Of a DNA stretch of 32,561 nucleotides, positions 26,169 to 32,561 are shown one piece after another (positions within the stretch are counted from its first letter, which is position 1; the number at the start of each line of letters is the position of its first letter). The notes beneath the pieces were generated by a model. That model had not been told where the DNA came from, did no database searches, and saw only the letters and a list, made by a program, of their open reading frames with translations. The translations under genes were made by a program, and so were the position numbers. This stretch comes from Blastococcus sp. CCUG 61487. Lineage in GTDB: Bacteria > Actinomycetota > Actinomycetes > Mycobacteriales > Geodermatophilaceae. Where the stretch lies: assembly GCF_005222955.1 (NCBI RefSeq), contig NZ_LWUA01000250.1, forward strand, positions 1-32,561, in the 5' to 3' direction.

Positions 26169-26230
26169 CGACCTCTCCGCGTCGTCCGGGTCCGCTGTCT
26201 GGTCCGGGTCCGCCGTCCCGGCCGGACCGC

Positions 26231-26881
26231 TCAGCCCGGCGGCGGCAGCAGCAGACCCAGCCCCCCGTGCGCCAGGTCCGTGAGCTGGTCGACCAGCTCG
26301 GCCGCCGTCACCGTTCGTTCCGCCGACCACCAGTGGGCGGCGAGCTGCACCATCCCGACGACGCCGTACGCCCAGGTCATCGCCGCCGTGTTCGGCCGAC
26401 CCGCGGCCGCGAGGCGCTCGGCCAGCATCGCGCCCAGCGCCTGGGCGATCTCCCGCTCCGTGGCGGCGACCAGGTCGGCCCGCCCGGAGCGGCCGGCGTG
26501 GGCGTAGGCGAAGCGGTAGAGCGCCGGCTCGTCCTCGATGAGCGAGACGAACGCGGCGATCACCGAGCGCAGCGCCGCCTTGTCGTCGGCGCGCTCCACC
26601 GCCAGCTCGCCCATCAGCCGTGGCAGCAGGATCACGTCGGAGATCCGGCCCAGGACGGCGTCGACGAGCTCGTCCTTGTCGGCGAAGTACCGGTAGATGA
26701 CCGTCTTGGAGACGCCGGCGCTCCGGGCGACGTCGTCGACGGCGAAATCCGGCCCGGCCACGCGCACGGCCTCGACGGCCGCCGTCACCAGGTCCTCCCG
26801 GCGGGCGCGGCGGTGCTCGGCCCACCGCGAGCGGCGCCCGTCAGGCGCCGCCGCCGGAGGTGCCTCCACCAGCGGTTGCAT
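26231..26881 (-). CDS. TetR-family transcriptional regulator
   Basis: Predicted ligand-responsive repressor, 216 residues from the ATG at 26881. The N-terminal helix-turn-helix is clear (about residues 35-75: FAVDDVARSAGVSKTVIYRYF), followed by an all-helical ligand domain. The open frame extends three codons to a GTG at 26890. However, TACTGT (26894-26889) lies seven bases before the ATG like a -10 element, which suggests a leaderless mRNA starting at 26881. It is divergent from the di-iron oxygenase gene, its most likely target, and upstream of the DUF4873 gene. Confidence 0.9.
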   Translation of the reverse strand: MQPLVEAPPAAAPDGRRSRWAEHRRARREDLVTAAVEAVRVAGPDFAVDDVARSAGVSKTVIYRYFADKDELVDAVLGRISDVILLPRLMGELAVERADDKAALRSVIAAFVSLIEDEPALYRFAYAHAGRSGRADLVAATEREIAQALGAMLAERLAAAGRPNTAAMTWAYGVVGMVQLAAHWWSAERTVTAAELVDQLTDLAHGGLGLLLPPPG

Positions 26882-26905
26882 GTATTCCACAGTAACAGCT
26901 ACCTT
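26876..26905 (+). promoter_or_regulatory. Promoter of the di-iron oxygenase gene with possible TetR operator
   Basis: On the plus strand TTGCAT (26876-26881) and TACCTT (26900-26905), 18 bases apart, could drive the oxygenase gene. The imperfect palindrome GTAACAGCTAC (26892-26902) overlaps this -10 and abuts the divergent tetR -10 TACTGT (26894-26889), so one bound repressor could shut both promoters. The palindrome is short and has one mismatch pair. Confidence 0.4.
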
Positions 26906-26944
26906 CCCTCACAGCCGCCCTCGTCGTACCCAGGGAGTCCGTCG

Positions 26945-27880
26945 ATGACCGCCACACTGCCCGCCGCCGCCCTCGAGCAGGGGCCCGCCACGCGCAAGAC
27001 CCCGGTCGACAGGCAGGCGCTCTCCACCCGACTGCTGGGCTCCGCCGCGAAGAAGTCCTACGACCCGGTCGTCGACATCGACTGGGAGGCGCCCATCCCG
27101 GAGCATCTCTACGGCCTCTCGCCCGAGTGGTCCAGCCTCTACGGCACGCCGCTGTGGGACGAGCTCACCGAGGAGCAGCGGGTCACGCTCACCGTCCACG
27201 AGTACTGCTCGATCTCCGGCGTCGGCATCTGGTTCGAATGCCTGCTCATGCAGCTGGTGCTGCGCGACATCTACGGCGACGACCCCGCCCAGCCGCACGT
27301 GCAGTGGGCGCTGACCGAGATCGCCGACGAGTGCCGCCACTCGGTCATGTTCGCGCGCACCGCGCAGACATTCGGCGCGCCGTCCTACCAGCCGCCGAAG
27401 CGGATCCAGCGCCTCGGCAAGGCGTTCGCGGCCAAGGGCGACGGGCCGGCCGCCTACGCCGCGATCCTGGTGGCCGAGGAGATCCTCGACATCTTCCAGC
27501 GGGACCTCATGAAGGACGAGCGGGTCCAGCCGCTCACCCGGGCGACCAGCCAGATCCACGTCGTCGAGGAGGCCCGGCACATGCGGTTCGCCCGCGAGGA
27601 GGTCGCCCGGCGCACGCCCGAGCTCTCGCGCTGGCAGCTGCGCAAGCACCGCACGATCGTCGCCGCGGTGGCCGCCATCGTCGCGGACAACCTGGTGCAG
27701 CCGGAGGTCTACGCCTCGGTGGGGCTGGACCCGGTGGCGGCCAAGGAGGCGGCGCGGAGCAACGAGCACTACGCGGCGAAGCTGCGGGAGGCGGCGGCCG
27801 GACTGGTGTCGTTCCTCCGCGACGCCGGCCTGATCGGTGGCCCGTCCGAGCGTCTCTGGAAGCGCGCCCAGCTCATCTAG
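26945..27880 (+). CDS. AurF-like di-iron oxygenase
   Basis: Ferritin-like di-iron protein, 311 residues, related to the p-aminobenzoate N-oxygenase AurF. All seven metal ligands known for AurF appear with the right spacing: Glu98, Glu129 and His132 (ECRH), Glu178, and His205, Glu209, His212 (HVVEEARH). No signal peptide or membrane segment is visible. The ATG at 26945 has AGGGAG eight bases upstream. It is divergent from a TetR regulator. The substrate is unknown: AurF itself oxidises an arylamine, but most actinobacterial homologues are uncharacterised. Confidence 0.88.
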   Translation: MTATLPAAALEQGPATRKTPVDRQALSTRLLGSAAKKSYDPVVDIDWEAPIPEHLYGLSPEWSSLYGTPLWDELTEEQRVTLTVHEYCSISGVGIWFECLLMQLVLRDIYGDDPAQPHVQWALTEIADECRHSVMFARTAQTFGAPSYQPPKRIQRLGKAFAAKGDGPAAYAAILVAEEILDIFQRDLMKDERVQPLTRATSQIHVVEEARHMRFAREEVARRTPELSRWQLRKHRTIVAAVAAIVADNLVQPEVYASVGLDPVAAKEAARSNEHYAAKLREAAAGLVSFLRDAGLIGGPSERLWKRAQLI

Positions 27881-27903
27881 GGACTTCCGGTGCAGGACGT
27901 CCG

Positions 27904-28692
27904 TCAGGGTTGGGCGAGCTGGGTCGTGTAGAGGCAGATCGCGGCGGCCGCGGCGAGGTTGAGGCTCTCCGCCCGGCCGCGCATCGGGATCCGCACCCGG
28001 GCGTCCGCCAGCCCGGCCAGCTCCGCCGGCACACCGCGGGCCTCGTTGCCGAACACCCAGAGCACCGGCCCGGCGAGCCGGTCACCCAGCGCGTCGAGGG
28101 AGGCCTCTCCCCCGCCGTCGGCGGCCAGCACCGTGCCACCGGCCCGCTGCCACGCAGGCAGGAACTCCGCGAGCGGCGCGCCGCGGACGACGTCGACGTG
28201 GAAGAGGCTGCCCGCGCTGGAGCGCACCGCCTTCCCGCCGTAGGGGTCGGCCGACCCCGCGCCGAAGACCACCGCACCGGCACCGCAGGCGTCCGCGGTC
28301 CGCAGCACGGTCCCGGCATTGCCGGGGTCGGCGAGTTCGGCCAGCGCGACGGCGAGCCGCGGCGGAGCGGCGAGCACGTCCTCGGCCGGGACGTCCCGGA
28401 GCGCGCAGACGGCGATCAGCCCCTGGGGGGTCACCGTCTCGGACAGGCCGGCGGCAGCCTTGTCGGTGACCAGCCGCACCGGGACGGCGGTGGCGGCCAG
28501 CAGGTCGTGGTGGGTGGCGGCGGCCGTCTCGGTCGCGAACACCTCACGGACGCCGTCGCCGTCGGCCAGTGCCTCTGCGACGGCCTGCCGCCCTTCGGCG
28601 AGGAACAGCCCCGCGGCGTCCCGCCCGGCGCGACGGGTGAGCTTGCGCGCGGCGACGATCCGCGCCGACCGCTCGGTCAGCAGCTCGGTCAC
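27904..28692 (-). CDS. SpoU/TrmH-family RNA 2'-O-methyltransferase
   Basis: SPOUT-class methyltransferase expected to methylate a ribose in rRNA (or tRNA), 262 residues. An N-terminal substrate-binding domain (about 15-95) is followed by the knotted domain. Its three motifs are visible: LADPGNAGTVLRTADACG (motif 1), FGNEARGVP (motif 2) and IPMRGRAESLNLAAAAAICLY (motif 3). The GTG at 28692 is chosen as in-frame and just before TELLTERSARI; a longer frame to 28731 is possible. Its position behind rplT is conserved in actinobacteria, where it is often called an rRNA methyltransferase (TsnR-like). The exact target cannot be assigned. Convergent with the oxygenase gene, 23 bases apart. Confidence 0.92.
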   Translation of the reverse strand: MTELLTERSARIVAARKLTRRAGRDAAGLFLAEGRQAVAEALADGDGVREVFATETAAATHHDLLAATAVPVRLVTDKAAAGLSETVTPQGLIAVCALRDVPAEDVLAAPPRLAVALAELADPGNAGTVLRTADACGAGAVVFGAGSADPYGGKAVRSSAGSLFHVDVVRGAPLAEFLPAWQRAGGTVLAADGGGEASLDALGDRLAGPVLWVFGNEARGVPAELAGLADARVRIPMRGRAESLNLAAAAAICLYTTQLAQP

Positions 28693-28744
28693 CCGGTCCC
28701 ACCCTCCTCGTGCGCGTGCCGGACAGACCACGGCGCCGCCGGCG

Positions 28745-28762
28745 CCGGCCCGTGAGGGCCGG
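28745..28762 (-). terminator. Hairpin after rplT
   Basis: CCGGCCC (28745-28751) and GGGCCGG (28756-28762) pair perfectly around a four-base loop, in the 142-bp gap between the rplT stop (28835) and the methyltransferase start (28692). No T-run follows on the minus strand. It may partly terminate infC-rpmI-rplT transcription or act as a processing site. Nothing else was recognised in the gap. Confidence 0.5.
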
Positions 28763-28834
28763 TCACCGACGGCGCCGGCCCCGTCCAGAGGCTCGCCCCG
28801 AGCGTGCGAGGGGTGAGGAGGACGGGGTGTTTCT

Positions 28835-29224
28835 TCAGGCGGCCTGCGCGCCCGTCGCCTCGGGGTTCGCGGCGAGGGCGGCCTTGGCCGACTCGACGAG
28901 CGTGGCGAAGGTGGCCGGCTCGTTGACGGCGAGCTCGGCCAGGACGCGACGGTCCAGCTCGATGCCGGCCAGCTTGAGGCCCTGCATGAACCTGTTGTAG
29001 GTCATGTCGTTCTGGCGGGCCGCGGCGTTGATCCGGGTGATCCACAGCTTGCGGAAGTCGCCCTTGCGGACCTTGCGGTCGCGGTAGTTGTAGGTGGCCG
29101 AGTGGAGGATCTGCTCCTTGGCCTTGCGGTACAGACGCGACCGCTGCCCGCGGTAGCCGCTGGCTGCCTCGAGAGTCGTCCGGCGCTTCTTCTGGGCGTT
29201 GACCGCCCGCTTCACGCGTGCCAC
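28835..29224 (-). CDS. rplT: 50S ribosomal protein L20
   Basis: Large-subunit assembly protein binding 23S rRNA, 129 residues. It starts [14 protein letters not shown] and shows [16 protein letters not shown] and [11 protein letters not shown], all diagnostic of L20. A short Ala-rich tail extends the usual ~118 residues. The GTG start at 29224 has AGGAG seven to eight bases upstream. Last gene of infC-rpmI-rplT. In other bacteria L20 represses this operon by binding its mRNA. Confidence 0.98.
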   Translation of the reverse strand: MARVKRAVNAQKKRRTTLEAASGYRGQRSRLYRKAKEQILHSATYNYRDRKVRKGDFRKLWITRINAAARQNDMTYNRFMQGLKLAGIELDRRVLAELAVNEPATFATLVESAKAALAANPEATGAQAA

Positions 29225-29266
29225 GTGAGTGCTCCTGTCGTTCTATGGGTCAGGGGAAAGGGGCGC

Positions 29267-29461
29267 TCAGCGGCCCAGCAGCTTCTTCATCCGCGGCGCG
29301 TCGGCCGGGGACAGGACGCCGATGCCGCTCACGCGGCGCTTGCGGCTCGAGGACTTGACCTCGAACTTGTGCTGGTTGTTGGTGTGCTCGCGCACCAACT
29401 TCCCGGAGCCGGTCACGCGCACGCGCTTGGCCGTGCCCTTGTGGGTCTTCTGCTTCGGCAT
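29267..29461 (-). CDS. rpmI: 50S ribosomal protein L35
   Basis: Small basic large-subunit protein of 64 residues: starts PKQKTHKGTAKR and ends RMKKLLGR, as typical for L35. The ATG at 29461 is preferred over an upstream in-frame start at 29524, since the added 21 residues are not L35-like and are encoded by the stem-loop region. It lies 42 bases before rplT and 92 bases after infC. Confidence 0.97.
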   Translation of the reverse strand: MPKQKTHKGTAKRVRVTGSGKLVREHTNNQHKFEVKSSSRKRRVSGIGVLSPADAPRMKKLLGR

Positions 29462-29489
29462 GTCCCTCGTCCTGTTCGTCTCAGATGTC

Positions 29490-29525
29490 GGTGCCGGCGG
29501 CAGCGGGGAGCTGCCGGCCGGCACC
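29490..29525 (-). promoter_or_regulatory. Strong stem-loop between infC and rpmI
   Basis: GGTGCCGGC-GGCAGC (29490-29504) pairs with GCTGCC-GCCGGCACC (29510-29525) around a five-base loop, giving 15 base pairs with a single bulge at 29516. It occupies much of the 92-base gap between infC and rpmI. It could be an attenuator, an RNase processing site or part of an L20-binding regulatory RNA. There is no T-run after it. Confidence 0.65.
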
Positions 29526-29553
29526 GGCCGTGTGCGGGTCGTGCGGCTCCGGC

Positions 29554-30150
29554 TCAGCCCTGGGCGGCCGGTTCCTCGGACGCGTCGGAGGCTGCTGCCT
29601 TCTCCGCCTTCGCGGAGCGACGCGCGGCGTCGGTGGCGGCCTGGTTCCGATGCGGGGCGATCACCATGACCATGTTGCGACCGTCCTGCTTGGGGTTGGA
29701 CTCCACGACGCCGAGCTCGGCGACGTCGGCGGCCAGCCGCTGCAGCAGGCGGTAACCCATCTCCGGGCGCGACTGCTCGCGGCCGCGGAACATCACGGTG
29801 ATCTTGACCTTGTCGCCGCCCTTGAGGAAGCGCTCGACGTGGCCCTTCTTGGTCTCGTAGTCGTGGGGGTCGATCTTCAGGCGCAGCCGCATCTCCTTGA
29901 TGACGGTGAGCGCCTGGTTCCGCCGGGCCTCGCGGGCCTTCTGGGCGGACTCGTACTTGAACTTGCCGTAGTCCATGAGCTTCGCGACCGGCGGCCGGGC
30001 CATGGGAGCGACCTCGACGAGGTCGAGCTCCGAGTCCTGGGCCAGGCGCAGCGCTTCGCCGATCGACACGACGCCGACCTGCTCGCCCTCGGGTCCGACG
30101 AGGCGGACCTCGGGAACGCGGATACGGTCGTTGATGCGGGGCTCGGTGAT
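29554..30150 (-). CDS. infC: Translation initiation factor IF-3 (ATC start codon)
   Basis: Binds the 30S subunit, checks start-codon pairing and keeps subunits apart. With an ATC start at 30150 the product is 198 residues: N-domain ([20 protein letters not shown]...), linker around MDYGKFKYE, and C-domain with [17 protein letters not shown]. The start is set by the following. The conserved IF-3 N-terminus begins right at this ATC. AGGAG lies five bases upstream. There is no ATG, GTG or TTG in frame between it and the in-frame TGA at 30231-30229. The first canonical start, GTG at 30069, would delete 27 conserved residues. Rare AUU/AUC starts are known for infC and serve autoregulation, since IF-3 rejects them. 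Confidence 0.95.
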   Translation of the reverse strand: MTEPRINDRIRVPEVRLVGPEGEQVGVVSIGEALRLAQDSELDLVEVAPMARPPVAKLMDYGKFKYESAQKAREARRNQALTVIKEMRLRLKIDPHDYETKKGHVERFLKGGDKVKITVMFRGREQSRPEMGYRLLQRLAADVAELGVVESNPKQDGRNMVMVIAPHRNQAATDAARRSAKAEKAAASDASEEPAAQG

Positions 30151-30417
30151 GGCCTCTCCTCTGCTCTTGCCTGGGAGGAGCTCACCCGCACCGGAGCCGG
30201 AGAGGACGAAGGCCCCGGGAGCAGCTGCTCACGGGGCCCACTCTCCGGCCGCATGCGCTGGGCATGCGGGCCGCGACGACCGGCGCTGGCCGGTCCTCGC
30301 GATCCGGGGACCTGAACGCCTGGACGGCGTCAGGTGGGAGCGGGCTCCTCTTGGATCAGCGGCCCTGGGTGGGGCCGCTGGATGGTTCGCGTGCCTCGTG
30401 TAGCAGGAGAGGCACGC
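30151..30417 (-). promoter_or_regulatory. Structured 5' leader of the infC-rpmI-rplT mRNA
   Basis: This gene-free stretch holds six strong inverted repeats in a row: GCGTGCCTC/GAGGCACGC (30389-30417), CAGCGGCCC/GGGCCGCTG (30357-30380), a 10-bp stem with one bulge (30310-30335), GACCGGC/GCCGGTC (30278-30295), CCGCATGC/GCATGCGG (30249-30269), and GGCCCCG/CGGGGCC enclosing a smaller stem (30211-30238). The last ends 60 bases before the ATC start. The rightmost may instead end the PH-domain gene. The rest look like a regulatory leader, perhaps for L20, IF-3 or transcription attenuation. I do not recognise a known leader family. Confidence 0.6.
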
Positions 30418-30419
30418 CC

Positions 30420-30449
30420 ACCCTACAGCGTCCGTACCGCTCCGGTCAT
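30420..30449 (-). promoter_or_regulatory. Possible infC promoter
   Basis: On the minus strand ATGACC (30449-30444; four of six matches to TTGACA) and TAGGGT (30425-30420; TANNNT) are 18 bases apart, just after the PH-domain gene. Transcription from here would begin near 30413 and give a leader of about 260 nt before infC. The start would fall inside the rightmost hairpin of the leader region, so that hairpin would not form in this transcript. Confidence 0.45.
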
Positions 30450-30462
30450 TCCCCCCGGCGGA

Positions 30463-30957
30463 TCAGTCGTCGTAGAGCAGCGGCGGGGGCACCGGGTCGT
30501 CCGCTCGGGCCGCCGCGTGCAGCGCCCGGAGCCCCTCGATCGCGCGGACCGCGTCCTCGCCGTCGGCGACCTGCAGGCCGAGCAGCGAGATCTCGTCCCC
30601 GTTCTCCAGAGCCAGCGCGCCCCAGGCCGACGTCCGCTCGAAGCGCACGGCGCGGACCTGGTGCCAGGTGAAGCGGTGGTGGACGAACAGGTTGCGCACG
30701 TGGATGCCGTCGGCGTCGGCGTCGAGCCGGGAGCGGCCGAGGAGCAGCACCCCCACGGCCAGCAGGATCCCGATGCCGGCCAGGGCCACCTGGTCGACCA
30801 CCCCGTAGTCCACGACGGTGTTGGTGGTCGAGGGCAGCGTCACCACGATCACCGTGGTGACGGCGAGCACGACGAGTGCGAGCAGCACCAGGAACAGCCG
30901 GAGCTTGCGCGGCACGGCCGTGACGGACGCGGGGAGCTCGGGGGCGGGGCCGGACAT
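30463..30957 (-). CDS. PH-domain membrane protein
   Basis: A 164-residue protein of unknown function. Residues ~20-40 and ~55-75 are hydrophobic and likely form a two-helix membrane hairpin. They are followed by a bacterial PH-like domain (about 78-150) with DADGIHVRNLFVHHRFTWHQVRAVRF, typical of bPH_6-type proteins in actinobacteria. The C-terminus is acidic (LLYDD). The ATG at 30957 is divergent from the metallo-hydrolase gene, 52 bases apart. It lies upstream of infC on the same strand but is separated by the structured leader. Confidence 0.8.
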   Translation of the reverse strand: MSGPAPELPASVTAVPRKLRLFLVLLALVVLAVTTVIVVTLPSTTNTVVDYGVVDQVALAGIGILLAVGVLLLGRSRLDADADGIHVRNLFVHHRFTWHQVRAVRFERTSAWGALALENGDEISLLGLQVADGEDAVRAIEGLRALHAAARADDPVPPPLLYDD

Positions 30958-31009
30958 GGCTCCATGGTCTCAGCCGTCGCGCCGCGCCCGGCTGGCAGAG
31001 TGGCCAGGC

Positions 31010-32056
31010 GTGGAGATCACCGGCACCGCCCAGCACGACGCCTGGCAGGCGCGCGCCCTGCCCCCGGTCGAGCAGGTCCGCGAGGGCCTGTGGTCGATCC
31101 CCGTCCCCATCCCGCACAACCCGCTGCGCTACAACAGCATCTACGCCTTCGCCCTGGACGGCGGCGGCCTCGGCCTGATCGACACCGGCTGGGGCAGCGA
31201 CGAGTCGTGGGCCGCGCTCACCGCCGGGCTGGCCGCCATCGGCGGGGACGTCGCCGACGTGCGCGGAGCGCTCGTCACCCACCTGCACTTCGACCACCTG
31301 GGCCTGGCCGGACGGGTCCGGGAGGCCAGCGGCGCCTGGATCGCCATGCACCCGGCCGACGCCTCGATCGTCGGTGACCTCACCACCCGCGGCGCGCAGC
31401 ACGCCGTCGACACCGAGGTGCAGTTCCTCATCGGCCTCGGCGCCGACCCCGACGAGGCGGCGTCCGACGTCGGCTCCGCCGACTCCTTCGGCGGGTGGAC
31501 CACGATGGCCGTGCCCGACCTCATGCTCGAGGACGGCGAGCACGCCGACTTCCCCGGCTGGCGGCTGCGTGCCCTGCACACGCCGGGTCACACTCCCGGC
31601 CACCTGTGCTTCGCGGAGGAGGACGCCCGGTTGTTCTTCTCCGGTGACCACGTCTTGCCGCGGATCAGCCCCAACATCTCGACAGGGGCCCGTGCGGGTG
31701 ATCCGCTGCGGGACTTCCTCGACTCGTTGGCCGCCGTCCGCGACCTGGATCCCGACGAGGTGCTCCCCGCCCACGAGTGGCGGTTCCGCGGCCTGGCCGA
31801 CCGGGTGGATGCCCTGACCGCGCACCACGAGCGCCGGCTGGCCGAGTTGCTGACGGCGATCGCCGCGAACCCGCACTCCACCCCGTGGCAGCTGGCCGCG
31901 CACCTGACGTGGTCGCGGCCGTGGGAGCAGTACGAGCGGCGGATGCGGATCTTCGCGGTGACGGAGACCGACGCGCACGTGCGGCTGCTGGCCAGCCGTG
32001 GCCTCATCACCAGCAGCGGAGGGCCGGTGCCGACCTGGACCCTCGCCGTCCGCTGA
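31010..32056 (+). CDS. Metallo-beta-lactamase-fold hydrolase
   Basis: Predicted zinc-dependent hydrolase of 348 residues. The metal site is complete: HLHFDH (His91, His93, Asp95, His96), His194 in TPGHTPGH, Asp213 in SGDH, and His255 in PAHEW. A C-terminal helical region of about 85 residues follows, of the kind seen in GloB/LACTB2-like members that have a small C-terminal domain. The GTG at 31010 is the best start; longer frames overlap the divergent PH gene. The substrate is unknown; thioester or lactone hydrolysis is possible. Confidence 0.88.
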   Translation: MEITGTAQHDAWQARALPPVEQVREGLWSIPVPIPHNPLRYNSIYAFALDGGGLGLIDTGWGSDESWAALTAGLAAIGGDVADVRGALVTHLHFDHLGLAGRVREASGAWIAMHPADASIVGDLTTRGAQHAVDTEVQFLIGLGADPDEAASDVGSADSFGGWTTMAVPDLMLEDGEHADFPGWRLRALHTPGHTPGHLCFAEEDARLFFSGDHVLPRISPNISTGARAGDPLRDFLDSLAAVRDLDPDEVLPAHEWRFRGLADRVDALTAHHERRLAELLTAIAANPHSTPWQLAAHLTWSRPWEQYERRMRIFAVTETDAHVRLLASRGLITSSGGPVPTWTLAVR

Positions 32057-32082
32057 CCGATCGACCCCGGGAGAGGGAGGAC

Positions 32083-32561
32083 GTGACCGAGCCCGAGCTG
32101 CCCCTGGCGGGCCGGACTGTCGCCGTGACCGCCGCGCGCCGCGCGGACGAGCTGATCGCGCTGATCGAGCGTCGCGGCGCCCGCGTCGTGCACGCGCCGG
32201 CGATCCGGATCGTCCCGCTGGAGGACGACGCCGAGCTGATCGCCGCCACGCGCCGGGTGCTGGAGCGCCCGGTCGACCTCGCCGTGGCGACGACGGCGGT
32301 GGGCTTCCGCGGATGGGTGGCGGCCGCCGAGGCGTGGCAGCTGCCACTGGTCGAGCACCTGCGCGGCGCCCGGGTGCTGGCCCGCGGCCCCAAGGCCCGG
32401 GGCGCCATCCGTGGCGCGGGGCTGGTCGACGCGTGGTCACCGGCGTCGGAGTCGTCGGCCGAGGTGCTCGAGCACCTGCTCTCGGGGGCCGAGGGCGAGC
32501 TGCGGGGACGCCGGATCGCCCTCCAGCTGCACGGCGACCCGCTGGCCGACGTCGTCGCCGG
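32083..32561 (+). CDS. hemD: Uroporphyrinogen-III synthase (5' part, cut by the window end)
   Basis: Cyclises hydroxymethylbilane to uroporphyrinogen III in heme, siroheme and cobalamin synthesis. About 159 residues are visible with no stop codon. They show LAGRTVAVTAARRADEL, the ATTAVGFRGW segment, RGPKARGAIRGAG and RRIALQLHGDPLAD, all fitting HemD. The GTG at 32083 is preceded by GAGAGGGAGG. It lies 26 bases after the hydrolase stop. Many actinobacterial versions carry a C-terminal winged-helix domain, which cannot be checked here because the gene leaves the window. Confidence 0.85.
   Translation, partial: MTEPELPLAGRTVAVTAARRADELIALIERRGARVVHAPAIRIVPLEDDAELIAATRRVLERPVDLAVATTAVGFRGWVAAAEAWQLPLVEHLRGARVLARGPKARGAIRGAGLVDAWSPASESSAEVLEHLLSGAEGELRGRRIALQLHGDPLADVVA

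Noticed and set aside
26184-26213. 12-bp direct repeat GTCCGGGTCCGC twice between the TetR and DUF4873 genes
   Set aside because: Only two copies of a low-complexity GC-rich word, 18 bases apart; no evidence for a binding site or mobile element end.
30182-30265. 27-codon reading frame (minus strand) in the infC leader that could be a leader peptide
   Set aside because: No Shine-Dalgarno sequence before its ATG, no runs of one amino acid that would suggest attenuation, and its codons fall inside hairpin arms. Such short frames arise by chance in GC-rich DNA.

Overview
This window is chromosomal DNA of a very GC-rich actinobacterium. The conserved order infC-rpmI-rplT-(rRNA methyltransferase)-pheS-pheT-argCJBDFRGH-tyrS, the many GTG starts with 1-4 base overlaps, and the DUF222/13E12-type HNH gene all point to Actinomycetota. 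The gene set (AurF-like oxygenase with DUF4873, EAL-DICT-GGDEF protein) would suit Geodermatophilaceae or a close relative; that genus-level guess is inference only.

Layout. Positions 1-248 hold the promoter and 5' leader of a ribosomal RNA operon that continues leftwards out of the window on the minus strand. From 10768 down to 249 runs a tight minus-strand array argC-J-B-D-F-R-G-H-mpg-tyrS. It covers every step from glutamate to arginine (ArgJ closes the acetyl cycle), the arginine repressor, a 3-methyladenine DNA glycosylase and tyrosyl-tRNA synthetase. Its only evident promoter/operator lies just before argC and looks leaderless and ArgR-controlled.

From 10853 to 18642 lies a defence island: type I restriction-modification genes hsdM and hsdS, then hsdR, with a DUF222-HNH endonuclease gene in the opposite direction between hsdS and hsdR. 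The HNH gene has a good sigma70-type promoter followed directly by a LexA/SOS box. The island splits the usual pheT-argC neighbourhood. Next come an SDR dehydrogenase closely attached to pheT, then pheT and pheS.

From 23148 to 27880 is a second accessory segment between pheS and the rRNA methyltransferase gene. It holds an EamA-type transporter, an EAL-DICT-degenerate GGDEF protein, a DUF4873 protein, a TetR regulator and a divergent AurF-like di-iron oxygenase. From 28692 leftwards to 27904 is the SpoU/TrmH-type methyltransferase, and from 30150 down to 28835 the infC-rpmI-rplT operon. infC has no usable ATG/GTG/TTG start: the sequence supports ATC as its start codon. It is preceded by a roughly 260-nt leader full of hairpins, and another strong stem-loop separates infC from rpmI. 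The window ends with a small PH-domain membrane protein, a metallo-beta-lactamase-fold hydrolase and the 5' part of a uroporphyrinogen-III synthase gene.

No tRNA gene, CRISPR array, transposase or integrase was seen. The most interesting points are the AUC-started infC with its structured leader, the SOS-box HNH gene embedded in the restriction locus, the leaderless argC operator, and the AurF/TetR/DUF4873 module.
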